From Chrysomallon squamiferum (lineage: Eukaryota > Mollusca > Gastropoda > Neomphalida > Peltospiridae): a stretch of DNA of 64,000 nucleotides. Below are positions 1 to 13,556 of the stretch, piece by piece. The stretch is from assembly GCA_012295275.1 (NCBI GenBank), contig CM022670.1, forward strand, positions 26,997,244-27,061,243. Reading direction: 5' to 3'. Within the stretch, counting starts at the first letter, position 1; every line of letters begins with the position of its first letter. A program made the translations under genes and the position numbers. The notes under the pieces are model-generated. The model was not told the DNA's origin, ran no database searches, and saw only the letters and a list, made by a program, of their open reading frames with translations.

Positions 1-1434
1 TAGAAATATAATTTGTTATTAATAATACCTAAAGAATTGCCAATGAATATAGAAGTAACATTTATATTGATTAACATTAAGACCTCAAGTAAAAAAGAAA
101 ATAAATGTTTCGATGTAATGACCTTAGTTACATCAGAACATTCGTTTTCAATTTTGATTCTCTCAAATCTCTGATTGAATATTTAAAGTAAACCACTATA
201 AATATAATGACTTCTCAAACTGAAAGTCATTTCACCTATTCCGGAATAATAATTGCGTTATCTTGAATGTTTTTGTCATTGCATCAGAAACTCCAAACAT
301 TCTTGGCATAATATGTTGTTAATGTTTTCAAGTTAGTTTCATTATGATTCTAAATATATGTTGGTATGTTACAAAATTTTGAAAAATATTATTTTCCTAA
401 AACATTATATATCATTAGAAAGAGTAAAACATGCGTAGTAAAATTACATCAAGATCTCTTTGATAGAATTGATATGAAATTTTATCAGAGTATAATTTAT
501 GGAGAAACTGATTCGTTTCATTCATTTTGCAATTAAACAATGAATATCTTATATAGTTTTAATCCAGAATACTTGTATTATAGAGGTAGCTAATAGAAAT
601 AATAATGATTTTTTTTTAATTAATCACACTAACTGGCTCAAATCTACCTTACACCTTAAATATGTAATTCTCAAAAATTCCAAAGAAATTAAACATTTTT
701 CAAGACAAATGAATTGTAGGGGCCTTTACATATTCAAGCATTTTGCTAATCTTTTTTGCCAGTTAATTGCATTAATCAGTGTTAATTTTCTTATGCCTTC
801 ATTACACAGCTTTAACATTTCATAAAAATCAAACAAATATGCATGAATTATATCTGAAAATAGAGATTTTGATAGTTTAAGAAGCATCATGCCACATAAT
901 TACTGTCACTCTACAATTGAAACACTGAACTTGTAAGACATTGGCTATAGCTGCGTCAGTTGCTAAGAACATCACTCATTTTGGTATCCAAAAATAACTA
1001 TCTGCTAAATATTTGTATGAAATTTGGCAGACTGAGATAATTGCATAATTTATGTATGATTTAAGCTTACCTTGGACACATGACAACCATTTTGAAACAG
1101 TATAATTGTCTGTTGATTCTGTTTATCAAAGGTGACATGTCAAAAAACAAATACTGTGTTGAAGCTGAATATGTATATATATTTGTTGTTTTTGAAATGT
1201 AAAAATGATGTAACAAACACAGGTAGGGGAACCCTCTTCAAAATAAACAAAAACACGTCACAACAGACAGGCAATCTTCCACAACTGCACTTACATTTTT
1301 TGTCACTTACCTATATCATGATTATAATTACATTGGAATGATTAATATGAACTTCATTATATGACTCATAATACAAACTGTATTAAATGTTAATCAAATA
1401 TTTTAAAAATGACAAAATATTGATATGTTTGCAG
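1..1434. other. AT-rich sequence upstream of RPS7 coding exon
   Basis: No convincing coding sequence is present. The RPS7 start codon lies directly behind a splice acceptor (1431-1434), so a non-coding first exon and the promoter must lie further upstream, here or outside the window. I could not identify that exon. Most of the stretch (about 345-1310) is an arm of an inverted repeat shared with PEX13 intron 1. Confidence 0.6.
345..1310 (+). repeat. Left arm of ~1-kb diverged inverted repeat
   Basis: Read on the plus strand, this stretch aligns in order with the reverse complement of about 7022-8100. Matching blocks include 371-396 with 8066-8090, 841-861 with 7525-7545, 997-1024 with about 7358-7391, 1229-1241 with 7093-7105, and 1288-1307 with 7025-7044. 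Between blocks there are many substitutions and small indels. The arm ends about 125 bp before the first RPS7 coding exon. It may be a copy of a dispersed element or an inverted segmental duplication. Confidence 0.75.
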
Positions 1435-4055
1435 ATGTATTCGGCGAGCATCAAGATCGTGAAACCCCAAGGGGAAAAGCCTGATGATTTTGAATCATCA
1501 ATTTCACAGGTAGGCATATATTTTTTCTGCACTTTTTTGAAGACTATGTCAAAACATTGAGTGTTCTTCTGTAGAGACAAAAAAATTGTCCAACAAGCAG
1601 GTCCATTATATTGACATCACATTTTTATAGAACACTATTTTCAGATTAAATTTCTAATACTGTTAATTCACTTAGTTTGATATATTTAAGAGATGTGATG
1701 TCTGCTCAACATTTGATAGTAGCATGGAATGTCAAGTTTTATGATAATCAGCTTAAATTCTGTTTTGTAATGGGTGAAGTTCATTTTATGTGCAGTTAGA
1801 AAGGAAATTTGCTTTTATGTTATTAATATTTTGAAAAAAGATTTAATACATGCATACTTCAATTGTATGCATTTTGTTAGTGAGAAAATTTAATTTTGGT
1901 AATGCACTGAACGATTAGTAATCTAGTCATTTTAAACAGCTTCAGTCCTTTCTGGTTGCACAGAAAATGTTTTCTTCCTGTTTTATCCATTTAAGAAAAA
2001 ACATACAGTTTCAGCCAAATGTATTCTGTCTGGCAGCAATTTTGCGAATCTTAAAAAATAAGATTTCTTATTTTTTTTGTCATCTGTTTTCAGATACTGA
2101 TATACAAGATATTTTTAATAAACTGCAGAATATTCAGCAAAATTATCAAGAGGCATTCTGTAAACAATAAAACATGTAATTAATCTTTCAGGCACTTCTT
2201 GAACTGGAAATGAACAGTGACTTGAAGGCACAGTTACGTGAACTGTTTATTACAGGGGCAAAGGTATGTTGATACGCTGATAGTCTGTTTAGTTTTAGAA
2301 AAAACTTTTCCTTAAGTCTGTCAGTTTGTCCTTACAGTCAGTGTTGAAGGAATTGAACATTAAAAATTAAAAATTCATGTATTTTTTGGGCAAACCAATA
2401 GGCTGTCACCATTACTGCTTCCTGCAGGTTTATTATACAACAGTGACTAAAAAGAGAAATTTATTAGAGGTAGCAGATGATACTCTGATAGGATTTATCC
2501 AGTAGTAATAAAATAGATGTTTGTACTATCAAAGAGAAATACGTCAGTGGTGGACTGTATTCTGTCCCAAAGGTATGACCATAACTAATTTTGATCCTGT
2601 ATTTAAGATGCAAGTATTTTAAATTTTTGGTTGAAAAAGTATTTGTTTTACATGCCATAGATTTAGAATTTCTATAATTATTTATTACAGGAAATAGATG
2701 TTGCAGGAAAGAAGGCTATCATTATTTTTGTGCCAGTTCCACAACTGCGAGCCTATCAGAAAATTCAGACAAGACTGGTTCGTGAACTGGAAAAGAAGTT
2801 CAGTGGAAAACATGTTGTATTTATAGCCCAGGTTTGAAATTTAACATAATTTTTACAGGACACCAAAGTGTCATTTCTTAATATTGATTACTTGTGTTTT
2901 TATTTTTAAAATTGGTTTTTATTACATTTTCATATATTAAATGGTTCACATATGATTATATTTTTCCAAACTTAAAATACACCCAGACCTTTTTCCACAA
3001 TATTGTAGCTACAGTTTCATGTATGTCCTATTTTTATTTTATAAATACTGTGAGATGGGCAAGATTACAGCTTATAAAGACTGTGATTGGTTTATAACAA
3101 TTTGTTTCAGACACTTTTTATTGCTTTACTCTGGATGTTGTCAATTCATTCTGAATAATTTTATTTTATTCTTTTATAAAAATATAATTGTATTGCCTCC
3201 ACACAATTGTGTTTGTTTCTGAATTGTTGTTCAGACATTCACTTCACTTTTCAGAGACGTATTCTACCAAAACCAACAAGAAAGAGCAGGACGAAAAACA
3301 AGCAGAAGAGACCCAGAAGGTGAACATAGTACATAAAGCCATGTAAAAAGCTGTAAATTGTAATTATGCATTTCATTCAAGGTGTAGCCTTTTATTGAGC
3401 ATTGGATTTCATGTGATGAAGATATGCCAAATGGATTTTTTTACATGTAAATTACAACAAATTTATAAAATTTAAAAAAAATAATTTAAAATCCTTGTTT
3501 ATAGAAAGACTGCATATTTACTATTAATTTTCAAGAATAATTGAAACTGTTTGCTAAGAGAAAAACTTATACTGTATACTTTTTTCCAGTCGTACATTAA
3601 CTGCTGTACATAACAGCATACTGGAAGATCTCTGCTTTCCATCTGAAATCGTTGGCAAGAGAACACGAATCAAGTTGGATGGATCCAGGTTGATCAAGGT
3701 TCACTTAGACAAAACACAGCAAACAAACATTGAACACAAGGTACACATTTGTAACAGTTTGGCATTGTCCAATTTTTAAAGCTTTTGTTAGTTGCAATAA
3801 ATATTAATTGAAACTCATTAACATATTGTATAACAAAAACATTTAAAAACTCATCCAGTAACATGGACAACTTTTTGTGTAAAAGGTGTTGTTCTGGCAG
3901 ATAATCTTTCATGTTTATGAAATAATTTCTTTATCACTTTATTACTTTGTAAAACCATTACTGTTTTTTTTTTTCAGTTGGACACCTTTGCCGCTGTTTA
4001 CAAGAAACTGACTGGAAAAGAAGTGAACTTTGAATTTCCTGAGATTGTGCTGTAA
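1435..4055 (+). CDS. RPS7: 40S ribosomal protein S7 (eS7)
   Basis: This is a structural protein of the small ribosomal subunit, acting in the cytosol and in 18S rRNA maturation. There are six coding exons: 1435-1509, 2192-2263, 2691-2831, 3255-3319, 3590-3740 and 3978-4055. All introns are GT-AG and the phases chain without a break to 193 codons plus TAA, against 194 in human. The translation follows eukaryotic eS7 along its length: [14 protein letters not shown] near the N-terminus, [18 protein letters not shown] in exon 2, [11 protein letters not shown] and [19 protein letters not shown] in exon 3, the basic [20 protein letters not shown] stretch in exon 4, then [14 protein letters not shown] and [15 protein letters not shown]. 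The ATG sits directly behind an acceptor, so exon 1 is probably untranslated, as in vertebrate RPS7. PEX13 converges from the right, with about 1 kb between the two stop codons. Confidence 0.97.
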
Positions 4056-4059
4056 TAAT

Positions 4060-4065
4060 ATTAAA
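4060..4065 (+). terminator. ATTAAA poly(A) signal candidate for RPS7
   Basis: An ATTAAA hexamer lies a few bases after the RPS7 stop codon. A very short 3' UTR is typical of ribosomal protein genes. No canonical AATAAA occurs in the next ~100 bp. Confidence 0.4.
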
Positions 4066-5042
4066 ATGATAAAGTGACAGTTACAAAAAATGTTTTTGTT
4101 TTTTTTATCAAAACATGCAAAACAAAACACATCCTAAGCCAGAACTTGAGAATTTTGAACATTTTCTTGCTGCAGAAAAGTTTTATCGTTAATATATTAC
4201 TTTTCATAAAATTTCTGAAAATCATCTGAATGGGCTTTTTTTTTTGATCCACACCGTAATCATGAGTCCAGTTGTAAACCTCAGTACTGGTATTCACCAT
4301 TCTTCGTTTGAGATGACTGCTTCATCAGATAATTTTATGAAATGACTGTTCTTTAAGTTTAAAATCTGTTATGTTAGATCACAAGAGGAAACAGGAAATG
4401 ATTCATATCATTTGTTTTATTGGTAGCTTAATGAGAAGAATATTTTAGGTAAAAGAAGCTTGTTACTGGTAAGTGCTTTTGAATGCTCAACAAAATCTTG
4501 GCGTGAATGTTGAATCTTAAATTGTTATTCATTATTTTATACTATGCAAAACTTCAACCAAAAAACAAAATGACAATAGTTAAAAATAAAATTTATTAAA
4601 ATTTATTAAAATAGAATTGAAAAATAAACAGATTTAAATTGCACCAGTGCATAGAATTTATTACTGTAATCCCAGCTGTTAGACATTTTCTACAAAAAAC
4701 CAAGAAAGAATTTGCAATCTATTTACATACAGCTTGAACTTTGGTGAAATTTTAAAATGCTTTCATAATGATCAGCATTTTTAATTACCCCAACAAGACT
4801 GTTTTAATTGGATTAAAATTACATAAAGATGTAGGAACATCTGATCATCACAAGAAAAATAATCCACAGAAATAAAGTAATTAAAAGACAAAATAATAAT
4901 CACAATTTAATCACTTGTTTACTCTTTTGAAACTTACATTAGTCTGGCCTTTTCAGTCCATTAAAAACAATAGCTAAAATAATTTTTCTTATTTACAAAT
5001 ACTGATCAAAATAAATATGTCGAGTTGATATCACAGTATCAT
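4066..5042. other. Intergenic space between convergent RPS7 and PEX13
   Basis: AT-rich sequence without a supported gene. It probably holds the 3' ends of both transcripts. AATAAA/TTTATT hexamers occur near 4586-4610 and 4655. Confidence 0.5.
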
Positions 5043-8000
5043 TTAACTTTCTTTTCTGAATGTTTCCTCATTTGGACACCTTTCTAAAATATCTGAAGGA
5101 GCCAAGTCGTTGGTTGAAGGGATAGTAGCTTGTTCAAAAGCTGCATTTAACTGAGTTTCAGGCACATTTACTGTAGCAGAGCGATCATTAACCAGAGATA
5201 CTCTACTCAATTCTGTTGAAGAACTAGAGAGTGAAATGGCACTGTCAGTCTGGGTTAGGGGTGTGTCTGCAGAAGCTGGAAACCTCGTATTTTCTCCCTC
5301 TGCGTTTACCAAGAACATTAACATAATTAGCTGGAATCAGACCAGTTTTCTTTCCATCAACACTAGCAAGAAGCCATCCTTTAACTGCTGGCTGAAGTTC
5401 TGAAGAAAAAAATAAGGCAAACAATCAACATTTTGGAGAAAAGTTGGCATATTTTTAAAATATTTGTTTTAATTAAATAATATAGACTGATAGTAAAAAT
5501 ATTAACTTCTACTTTGTCAGTATCTCTTCAAAATATAATACATCTTTTATTTTATTTTCAGAAATTGATTCCAGAGACAAGGCAAATCATAATTTCTGCT
5601 CTAATCACTAAACAATATTGCTATAAATGACTGAATTTGTCACCATAATAAAAACAATGAAAGCATTATAAAAGAAATTTAACTGCTTTTCAACTATGAT
5701 CAAAGAGGTCTTTATCTTAAATTATTATTTCCACATGGATGTTTTTAAGATGTTTTTCTTGGCATAACTTACAAAAGTTAAATTTTAAATAGAGTTGATG
5801 TTTTCTCACCTTTAGGAGCAATTATTATTGTCTGTCCAATTTTGAAAGGAATTTCATTTTGTTGGTCAGTCTGGAAGTCAAATTTTGCTTGTGCAACAAA
5901 ATGATCTTCCTCTGTTGTAGCCCACCCAATGTTTCCATTATCTGAAATAATAGAACACAAAGGCTGCAAGATTTTGTTATTACCAAAACTTAAAATATAT
6001 TAAAAACAGTTTATCATTAAGTAATAATAGTAATATTAATGATTTCTGTGTGATGACAACAGACATTTGCTATCTGATTTATTTATTAATAACATATTTC
6101 TTGGTATATATGAACTGAAAACATCTGCACACCAACAAACCAGAAAGATTCTAGGAGAAAACACAAAGTTAAAACATATTTTTTATTTATCATTTAAACC
6201 CTAGTTTTTAAAATACTGACCAATATCTGCAAGAGAACGAATCAGTTTCCAGATAAGCCAAGGAGCCCCTAGAATAATTCCAAAAAACATCATGATTGGC
6301 CAGGCACTGTTTTTAGGTTTTGGTTCTCCAGGCATGGAGGAAGAACTTGCAGCATTTGCTGCTTCTTGCCATGCAGCTACTGCATAACCAGCAGGTCGTA
6401 ACCGCAGGAACTCCAGCAGCTTTCTGTACATATACCTCAATGTCCTGATAATAGCTAAAGCAGAAAACACTGACACCATTTGTGTCTTGAGTCTGGAAAA
6501 GTTGTCAGCTACACCTAGAACAGCTCGGAATGAGTTATAAACAGCTTGGAATGAAGAATCAAGCATCATGCCAACAGATGTAAAAGCATGAACGATACTC
6601 TCTATTGACTGAAAAGCTGGTCTTGAGCTTTCTTCAGCCTGTCTCACAAAAGTACTCATTTGATCATTTCCATATCTGTTGTAGCCATAGCTGTTGAAGC
6701 CTCCACCAAAGCTGCTATATCCACTGTAACTGTTATATGGACTGCTGTACAATCCTCCGTAACTACCATATGGACTACTACTGTATGGGCTATAACCTAA
6801 TCCAGCACCATAACTTGGTGTGTATCTGTTCATTGGATCATTGTGTCTTGGGGGAAGAGGTGGTGGACGTGTAGCTGCAGGCTGGGGAAGACCACTTGCT
6901 GCTGTTGACCCATCACAACATGAAGTTCTAGAAATAAAAGCAAAATTAAGATTTTAAAAAACTATCAGATATTTGTGTGCCTCATCATTTTATATTCTGT
7001 AAACATAAAGCCATCTTGAAGCTATGTGACAAAATATGTAAGTGTGTCTCTGCCAAAGGTCATCTGATTATTGTCAAGCATTTTTGCTTACCTTGAAGAG
7101 GGTTCACTCACCGGTATTTCTGTTTTGTCATTATTTTTATATAATTTCAAAAACAAAATATATCATAATGTTGTATAACCATAAGCATCCAGCTTCATCA
7201 CAGTATTCATTCTTTTGATATCATCTTTGATAACAACAGACAATCAACAGACAAATTTATCCTTTCAAAACGATCATGTGTTCATGATAAGCTTACTTGA
7301 GACTTTAAATCATATACAAATTACAAATTATACATTTCTCTCACACTCTGACACATTTCATACAAATATTTAGGGTAGCAGATAGTTAATTTTGTGTGGT
7401 GTTCTCAGCAAATGATGCAAACAAAAATGATGCAGCCACATCCTATGTCTTAGAGTGTTTCTTGTATTTGATTAAGTGACTTTGTATTTATGTGGTATAG
7501 GCTTCTAAACGTATCACAGACTCCATTTTCAGATATAATTCATGCACAATGGTTTGATTTTTTATGAAATGTTAGATCTGTATTATAATGAATGCATATG
7601 GAAAATTATTACTAATTAATGCCATTAGTTAACTGGTAAAAATAAATGTTAGCAAAATGCTTGAAAAATGACCTTAATTTCAATGGAGGTTTTGAAAATT
7701 ACCTAAAATATAACTTGTAAGGTACATTTGAGCTAAATAATGCAATTAATTAATTAAAATTCATCAGTGTTAGCATCTTGTTGAAGAACACAGCTTCATT
7801 TTCATATATAATACTAAATACATGTATAATAATAATGGATTTGAACTATGAGATATTCAGTGTTTATGCTGCAAAATCATGAAAATGAAAGAAACGAATC
7901 AATTTCTCCACAGATGATATATGATGATGAATAATATCCTTAAATATTAATTGCGATAAAAATTCTTTAATTGTTTTCATATCAATGCTGCCAAAGAGAT

Positions 8001-8437
8001 CATGGTATCATTTAATTTGCGCTTTCTAATCAGTAATATTAGTAATATATGTTTATTGTTTTAGGAAAATAATATTTTTGAAAATTTTGTCACATACGTG
8101 ACATAATAAAATAATTATGCATTTCCTAAATATGATTTATTTCACAGTCTAATTTTCTAATTTTCTAACACCGAAATTCACATGCTAACACCGAATTGGT
8201 TGTTCTGGTGAAAAATTGAAATTCTGGAAACCTCCACTCGATCATCGATGATCAACCTTTGGTCGAATTTTATATTGCAGTAAAGCATTACTTATTCTTA
8301 TTTAGCTCTTCGTAGCAAATCATATCTCTGAAATATATTATATCATAAACTAACCCAGACATTGAACTGACAGGAAATGGAGCCTGATTTTGACAATTTA
8401 CGCCAGCTCTTTCCCAAGGTTTCGCAGGTGCAGCCAT
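5043..8437 (-). CDS. PEX13: Peroxin-13, peroxisomal docking protein (apparent frameshift in last exon)
   Basis: PEX13 is a peroxisomal membrane protein that docks the cargo receptor PEX5 with PEX14. Exons in transcript order: 8437-8355, 6927-6221, 5941-5810, and 5399 downward; phases and GT-AG sites agree. In order the protein shows MAAPAKPWERAG, a Tyr/Gly/Ser-rich region (residues ~60-115), the conserved block RQAEESSRPAFQSIESIVHAF (from ~123; 20-residue core RQAEESSRPAFQSIESIVHA), a membrane segment near 237-256, and an SH3 domain (~270-345) with WLLAS and GLIPANYV. The intact frame stops at 5247-5245 (358 aa). A conserved-looking C-terminal tail with a QLNAAFE motif lies in another frame, ending at 5043. 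Skipping one base near the T run 5290-5293 would give about 425 aa; human has 403. This looks like an assembly error or a real frameshift. An in-frame ATG at 8491 could add 18 residues, but 8437 matches the family start. Confidence 0.93.
7022..8100 (-). repeat. Right arm of ~1-kb diverged inverted repeat (PEX13 intron 1)
   Basis: This is the partner of 345-1310 in opposite orientation. It fills most of PEX13 intron 1 (6928-8354) and ends about 95 bp before exon 2. It therefore sits relative to PEX13 as the other arm sits relative to RPS7. Confidence 0.75.
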
Positions 8438-9100
8438 TCTTATGTTGTTTTCTTCTTCTTCTTTTTTTTCGAAAGAGAGACATCTACTCAAGAGAGATAA
8501 CTCAATTTTCTCACTTAACCATTGACTTACTACTACATAACACTGCAGACGTGATACTGAACAAAATAATTGGCGTTTGCTAAAGAGGTTGCAATTTATT
8601 CATTTATTACTGAAAAGAAATATAATAAACAATCTTTTAAATCCGAAATATTGACGATTCAAATAAAATATAATTATATACAGTATTTCACATACAAACA
8701 CACACACACACACAAAGACACACACTCTCTCTCATTCCTTCCTCAATATCCAACAAAATATGCAGCCACGTAGATCTTGCACGTAATCAAGTTCTTAGAT
8801 TAATAATAATAATAGTAATAATAATAAATCGTTATGTAATATTTAAGCTACAGTATGTGGTTAAGTAGTATGTAATAAATCAGTGGTGTTTTTTTATTTC
8901 ATAGTTTATTGTATAACGATACGGAATTTAGATGTTTAACTCACCTTTAACCTTTACTTAATTTCACTAAAAATACTTATAGAGGTGCGTTTAATAAACA
9001 CAAAGGATTACAACACAAAATGATTTGATGAAGAATTAAATATTTTACGTCTTGTCAAAAGCTTTCCTTTTTTAATGTACGTAGGAAAAAGAAAATGAAC

Positions 9101-9133
<33 letters not shown>

Positions 9134-9234
9134 GATTACATGTGTGTATATATATATTATTTGCTTTAGATATATTTGTGTTTCTATGTGTGTGTATATA
9201 TGTTTAACAACAACGACAATAAATAATAATAATA

Positions 9235-9268
<34 letters not shown>

Positions 9269-10385
9269 AGATTAATTGTTCCGCCTAATATACAAATATA
9301 TATATAATAAATTACATGTAATCTTTTAATTAGAAAGAGAACTTAATAATAACTGTTCAGATGAGAGAACTGACAAAACTGACATTAAAATTTAAAATGA
9401 GTATCCATTTATAATATTATTTAAAAAAAATTAAAAATAGGAATGTTTAATTTTATTATTACTGTTATTATTATTATTATTATTATTTTTTTTTTTTTTT
9501 TCAGTAAACGAAAATATATAACATTTGAATTTCCAAGCATTAAGCATATATCAATTACAAAAACGATTAAAACAGTTACAAAATATGTTTAACCTTGCAG
9601 CTGTTAGATCAAGATAACCATTACAGTGGATTAACATATATAATAAGAAATACAGGTATATTCATAGTCAGCTTTCCCTAACAGCATGAACCAAATTAAA
9701 GCATGCGTTTTATTACACTTGTTCCAGAATTACGAGACAAAAGCGGAGTACCAAAAGGAATACGAAATTAACAATAGAATTCGACCCAGACTGTTCGTTT
9801 TATTGTTAAAACCGATAACACCAATTCACTGGATTTTTTTTTTTTTTTTTTTTTCATTCAGGACGAGTAATTTTTATCGTCTGCAACTGAAAGTTGTCGT
9901 GACTCGTGCGTTTATTGCTGTGTATGTGTGTATGTGTGTATGCATGTGTGTGTATGTGTCTGTGTGTGTGTATCTGTCTGCGTGTATGCGTGTATGTATG
10001 TATGTGTGTGTGTGTGTTTGTGTGTGTTTATTTATCTTTTGAGAAGTCAACAGAGCATGGATAAAAATTTTGACAGCCGACAAAAAAATCCAAACTACAA
10101 AAGCTGCTGATCTCGATTTTTATTACCCATATGAAACAATATTTTAAAAGAACACTTTTATAAAGTTTGTCATCATTTTGTTATGGTTACCGCCATAGCC
10201 ACAATCATCACCATTACTACAACCTCCACCACTACTGCTACTACTACAACGTCTACTATTACTAGCTACTTGAATAGTAGTAGTTGTTATTGTTTTTAAT
10301 AAAATGATTACTATTTGAATTAAAATTATCCAGTTATCTTTTTCTTATTCATAACCGGTCTGCTTACGTGATATACCTGAAATTT

Positions 10386-10386
<1 letters not shown>

Positions 10387-10430
<44 letters not shown>
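10387..10430. repeat. Homopolymer A run (~44 nt)
   Basis: Uninterrupted A tract after TTTC. It could be the poly(A) tail of a decayed retrocopy, but the preceding ~250 bp show no recognisable element. Confidence 0.9.
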
Positions 10431-10432
<2 letters not shown>

Positions 10433-12620
10433 TTTGTAGCAGACACGTACGTTTCTTGTAATCTCTTTATAATTTTAACCATTTACATGCAGCAGACGTA
10501 TTTGTATATATAGCGGAATACTTTTACGAAAAATCATTAGTCATGTCAAACTAAGTTTTTGATTTATCAACAATTACATAAAAGGTTCAGTTGATAGGGG
10601 TCCCTATTGTAGCGTGAACATAAAGCGCTTTTTGATACGGGACACGGTGTAATGAGATATACCTATGCAATGGAAATCTTTTTTTTCTTTTTTTCTTTTT
10701 TCAATTTTTTTTTTCAAGTTCGATACTGCATGCTAACGATAGAGGCTTAGCGTAAGGCATTTATCATGTCTTGCTTCAATAGATCCATATAAATCGAACG
10801 GATATCTATCGCGTCAGAGTCTATTGTTCCATTGTGTGCAGTCATAGATTGGATATAGACACGAGTCTCTGAATGCTTTGGTGACCGGCCAGCGGAGATA
10901 GAAATTAGAATTGGACTTGCTAAAGGCGCTGTTAAATCCCTGGACCGAGTAGACAACTCTCTGTATTACGGTTTCCATGGCCAGACAGACAGTATCAAGT
11001 CGAGTGTTCTGTGTTTGTGATGTTTTCAAAATATGCGACAATGTAATTTAAATCTGGGATACAAGAGGTAATACAGATGTTTTAGTGACCTTGTTACTAC
11101 AGCGGATAAGAATTGAACACGGGATAAGAATTGAACACGTGATGGAAGTTTACTAAACTATTGAATGAAGTGGATATATTAGTTTCAAGTCTTTTCGATA
11201 TAGATCTGTAGAACATAAACGTTTGGCAGAAGGATCAAATGAAACACTAAAGCTTCGAATTTTATTGTATATAAACTGGATATATTGATGACACCAGCAC
11301 ACATTCGTATTGATAATGCGGTAAATAAAACTTCTGAAAATGTATTTTCTGGAATGAGTAGCCAACAATAAAAGCATTATACATAACCTGGAAAATAATA
11401 ACCTAAGAAAGATATTTAAACTTTATTTACATATAAATTTTAATGAACTGAAACAACTAAAAAGCAACAAAACACAACAACAAAGGAGATAAAATTAAAA
11501 AAAAAAAAAAAACAGCCACAAAATAAAAAAATAAAAAAAAGAGGAAAGAATAAGAAAAAATAAGAATGACGAAAAAAGATACCAAAACAACAATGAAGAA
11601 AAAGGGGGGATATATCTGGCATCAAACGGGAGGATTATATCAGACGGTACAGATGTAGGATATATTCGATATTTTACCGGAGAAAAAATCTTCTCTATTT
11701 GAGTGCTATATTGTATCAGATATAAAAGAAGGGAGAAGAGAATATACTGGAGGAATACACCAGTCGATGGACGTATCGCATAAACGGGTGGGCTAATCCT
11801 ATGTTATTTATCAGAGATATCTCTAATAAAGCAGGAATACATCAAATATCATAAAACTGATACCAGTGGAAGATTAAATATAACACACAAGGAACATGTT
11901 GTGTGTGTTGTAACGTAATTCATTATCACGTCTTCTCACGGCTTTCATCATCAGCAGCATGTTGTAACTACGACAGCAGGTGAGCTGTTTGTTTGATCAA
12001 AGTCGACATTACGTTATCAGACAGTGTAATGTCACAAAGTATAAATCTCAGACGGATTTGCTGAAGAATCAATGACAGTTACGTAGATGCTAACACTCTG
12101 CTTGTTGATAACCACGGTGCTAACAACGTGTCGGAACAGCCCCATGTTTTCCTGCAAGATTCTCAACACTGACAAAGATTTTATTCGCAATGTTTCAAAA
12201 GAAAGAGAGAAATAACGGTTCCTTAAAATCCAGTCCACAAAGGTAAGTTACATATGTCCGTCCCTTAAAGTCCTAGTGTTACAATAAAATAGGATCCGAA
12301 GCTTTAATAACATTGTTTAATATATCTGATAAAGAAAACAGATCATTTAAATGAACCATCGATACCCTTAAGCAGTTATGTTTTGTCTAAGTCACAGCTT
12401 ACGTGACAAATACCTAAAATATCGAAACGGTAATACAAGCTGTAAAATACAAATAAAACATTCCATGCAGTTAAGTTTGTTAAAGATATATAAACGTCTG
12501 TCATTAGTTACTGGGAATATCACACATATTATTATAATATAAACTTCTGAGCAACGACCAAATATACTTTTATAAACCTTCTCACAGTCTGGATAGCCCA
12601 CACTACAAGTAATTTTATAT

Positions 12621-12632
12621 TATTGTTATTAA

Positions 12633-12670
<38 letters not shown>

Positions 12671-12703
12671 GTATTATTGTTATTATTACTATTGTTATTG
12701 TTA

Positions 12704-12740
<37 letters not shown>

Positions 12741-12950
12741 GGTTATTGTTATTGTTATTATTATTAGTAGTAGTAGTATTATTAGTATTATTGTTATTAT
12801 TACTATTGTTATTGTTGTTGTTGTTATTATTATTATTATTACTGTTATTATTACTATTGTTGTTGTTGTTATTATTATTATTATTATTATTATAGTATTA
12901 TTAGTTTTATTAGTATTAGTATTAGTATTACTATTATTATTATTAATATA
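12621..12950. repeat. Imperfect (ATT/GTT)n microsatellite
   Basis: About 330 bp of TTA/TTG/TAG trinucleotides. It creates spurious poly-Leu and poly-Ile/Val open frames, which are not genes. Confidence 0.9.
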
Positions 12951-13360
12951 CCACCACAGTGATATTCAGGAAATCTAATTCACAATATATAATACATTAC
13001 AATTCATATTTTTATTATTATTTATTAATTATCATTATATTATTTTAAAGGGCCTATAAATTGGCTCTAATTATAACCAATCTACAAATAAAATGTGCTT
13101 TTACATATAAAATGAAGTCTTCCGTAAAGCACTTCCTTTCCAATTTCGTGTCCAGCTAATAAAATGAACATAAAAAACAACTTCTGTACTGAAAGAACAT
13201 CACTCACAAAGATTTTCACTCTACTGCCGCTGAATATCAAAGTTAACTCATATTGATTGAACAGTGCCATAAAATCGAGTTTTTCATTTCTTACAGTCCT
13301 TTACCGATCACATTATAAATACATTTTAAGAATACTTATGTACGTGTGTATCTGTATGTG

Positions 13361-13362
<2 letters not shown>

Positions 13363-13447
<85 letters not shown>
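13363..13447. repeat. (AG)n microsatellite
   Basis: About 42 uninterrupted AG units. A separate (AC)n run follows at 13523-13552. Confidence 0.95.
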
Positions 13448-13450
<3 letters not shown>

Positions 13451-13521
13451 TTACATACATCAATATAGAAATACATGCATGTAAACTTACATATTCATAG
13501 ATAGGCGGATACATATGTACA

Positions 13522-13556
<35 letters not shown>

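Noticed and set aside
9686-10110. Val/Cys/Tyr-rich open frames on both strands
   Set aside because: They are translations of TG/TATG microsatellite sequence, with no splice or homology support.
10747-11041. Overlapping minus-strand frames of about 70 codons in less AT-rich sequence
   Set aside because: There are no splice sites, no family resemblance, and neither frame is clearly better.
12032-12238. Minus-strand frame of 68 codons resembling ordinary coding sequence, beside a plus-strand GTAAGT donor
   Set aside because: The donor is on the opposite strand, no partner exons were found, and I recognise no domain.
12623-12978. Poly-Leu and poly-Ile open frames
   Set aside because: They are translations of an (ATT)n microsatellite.
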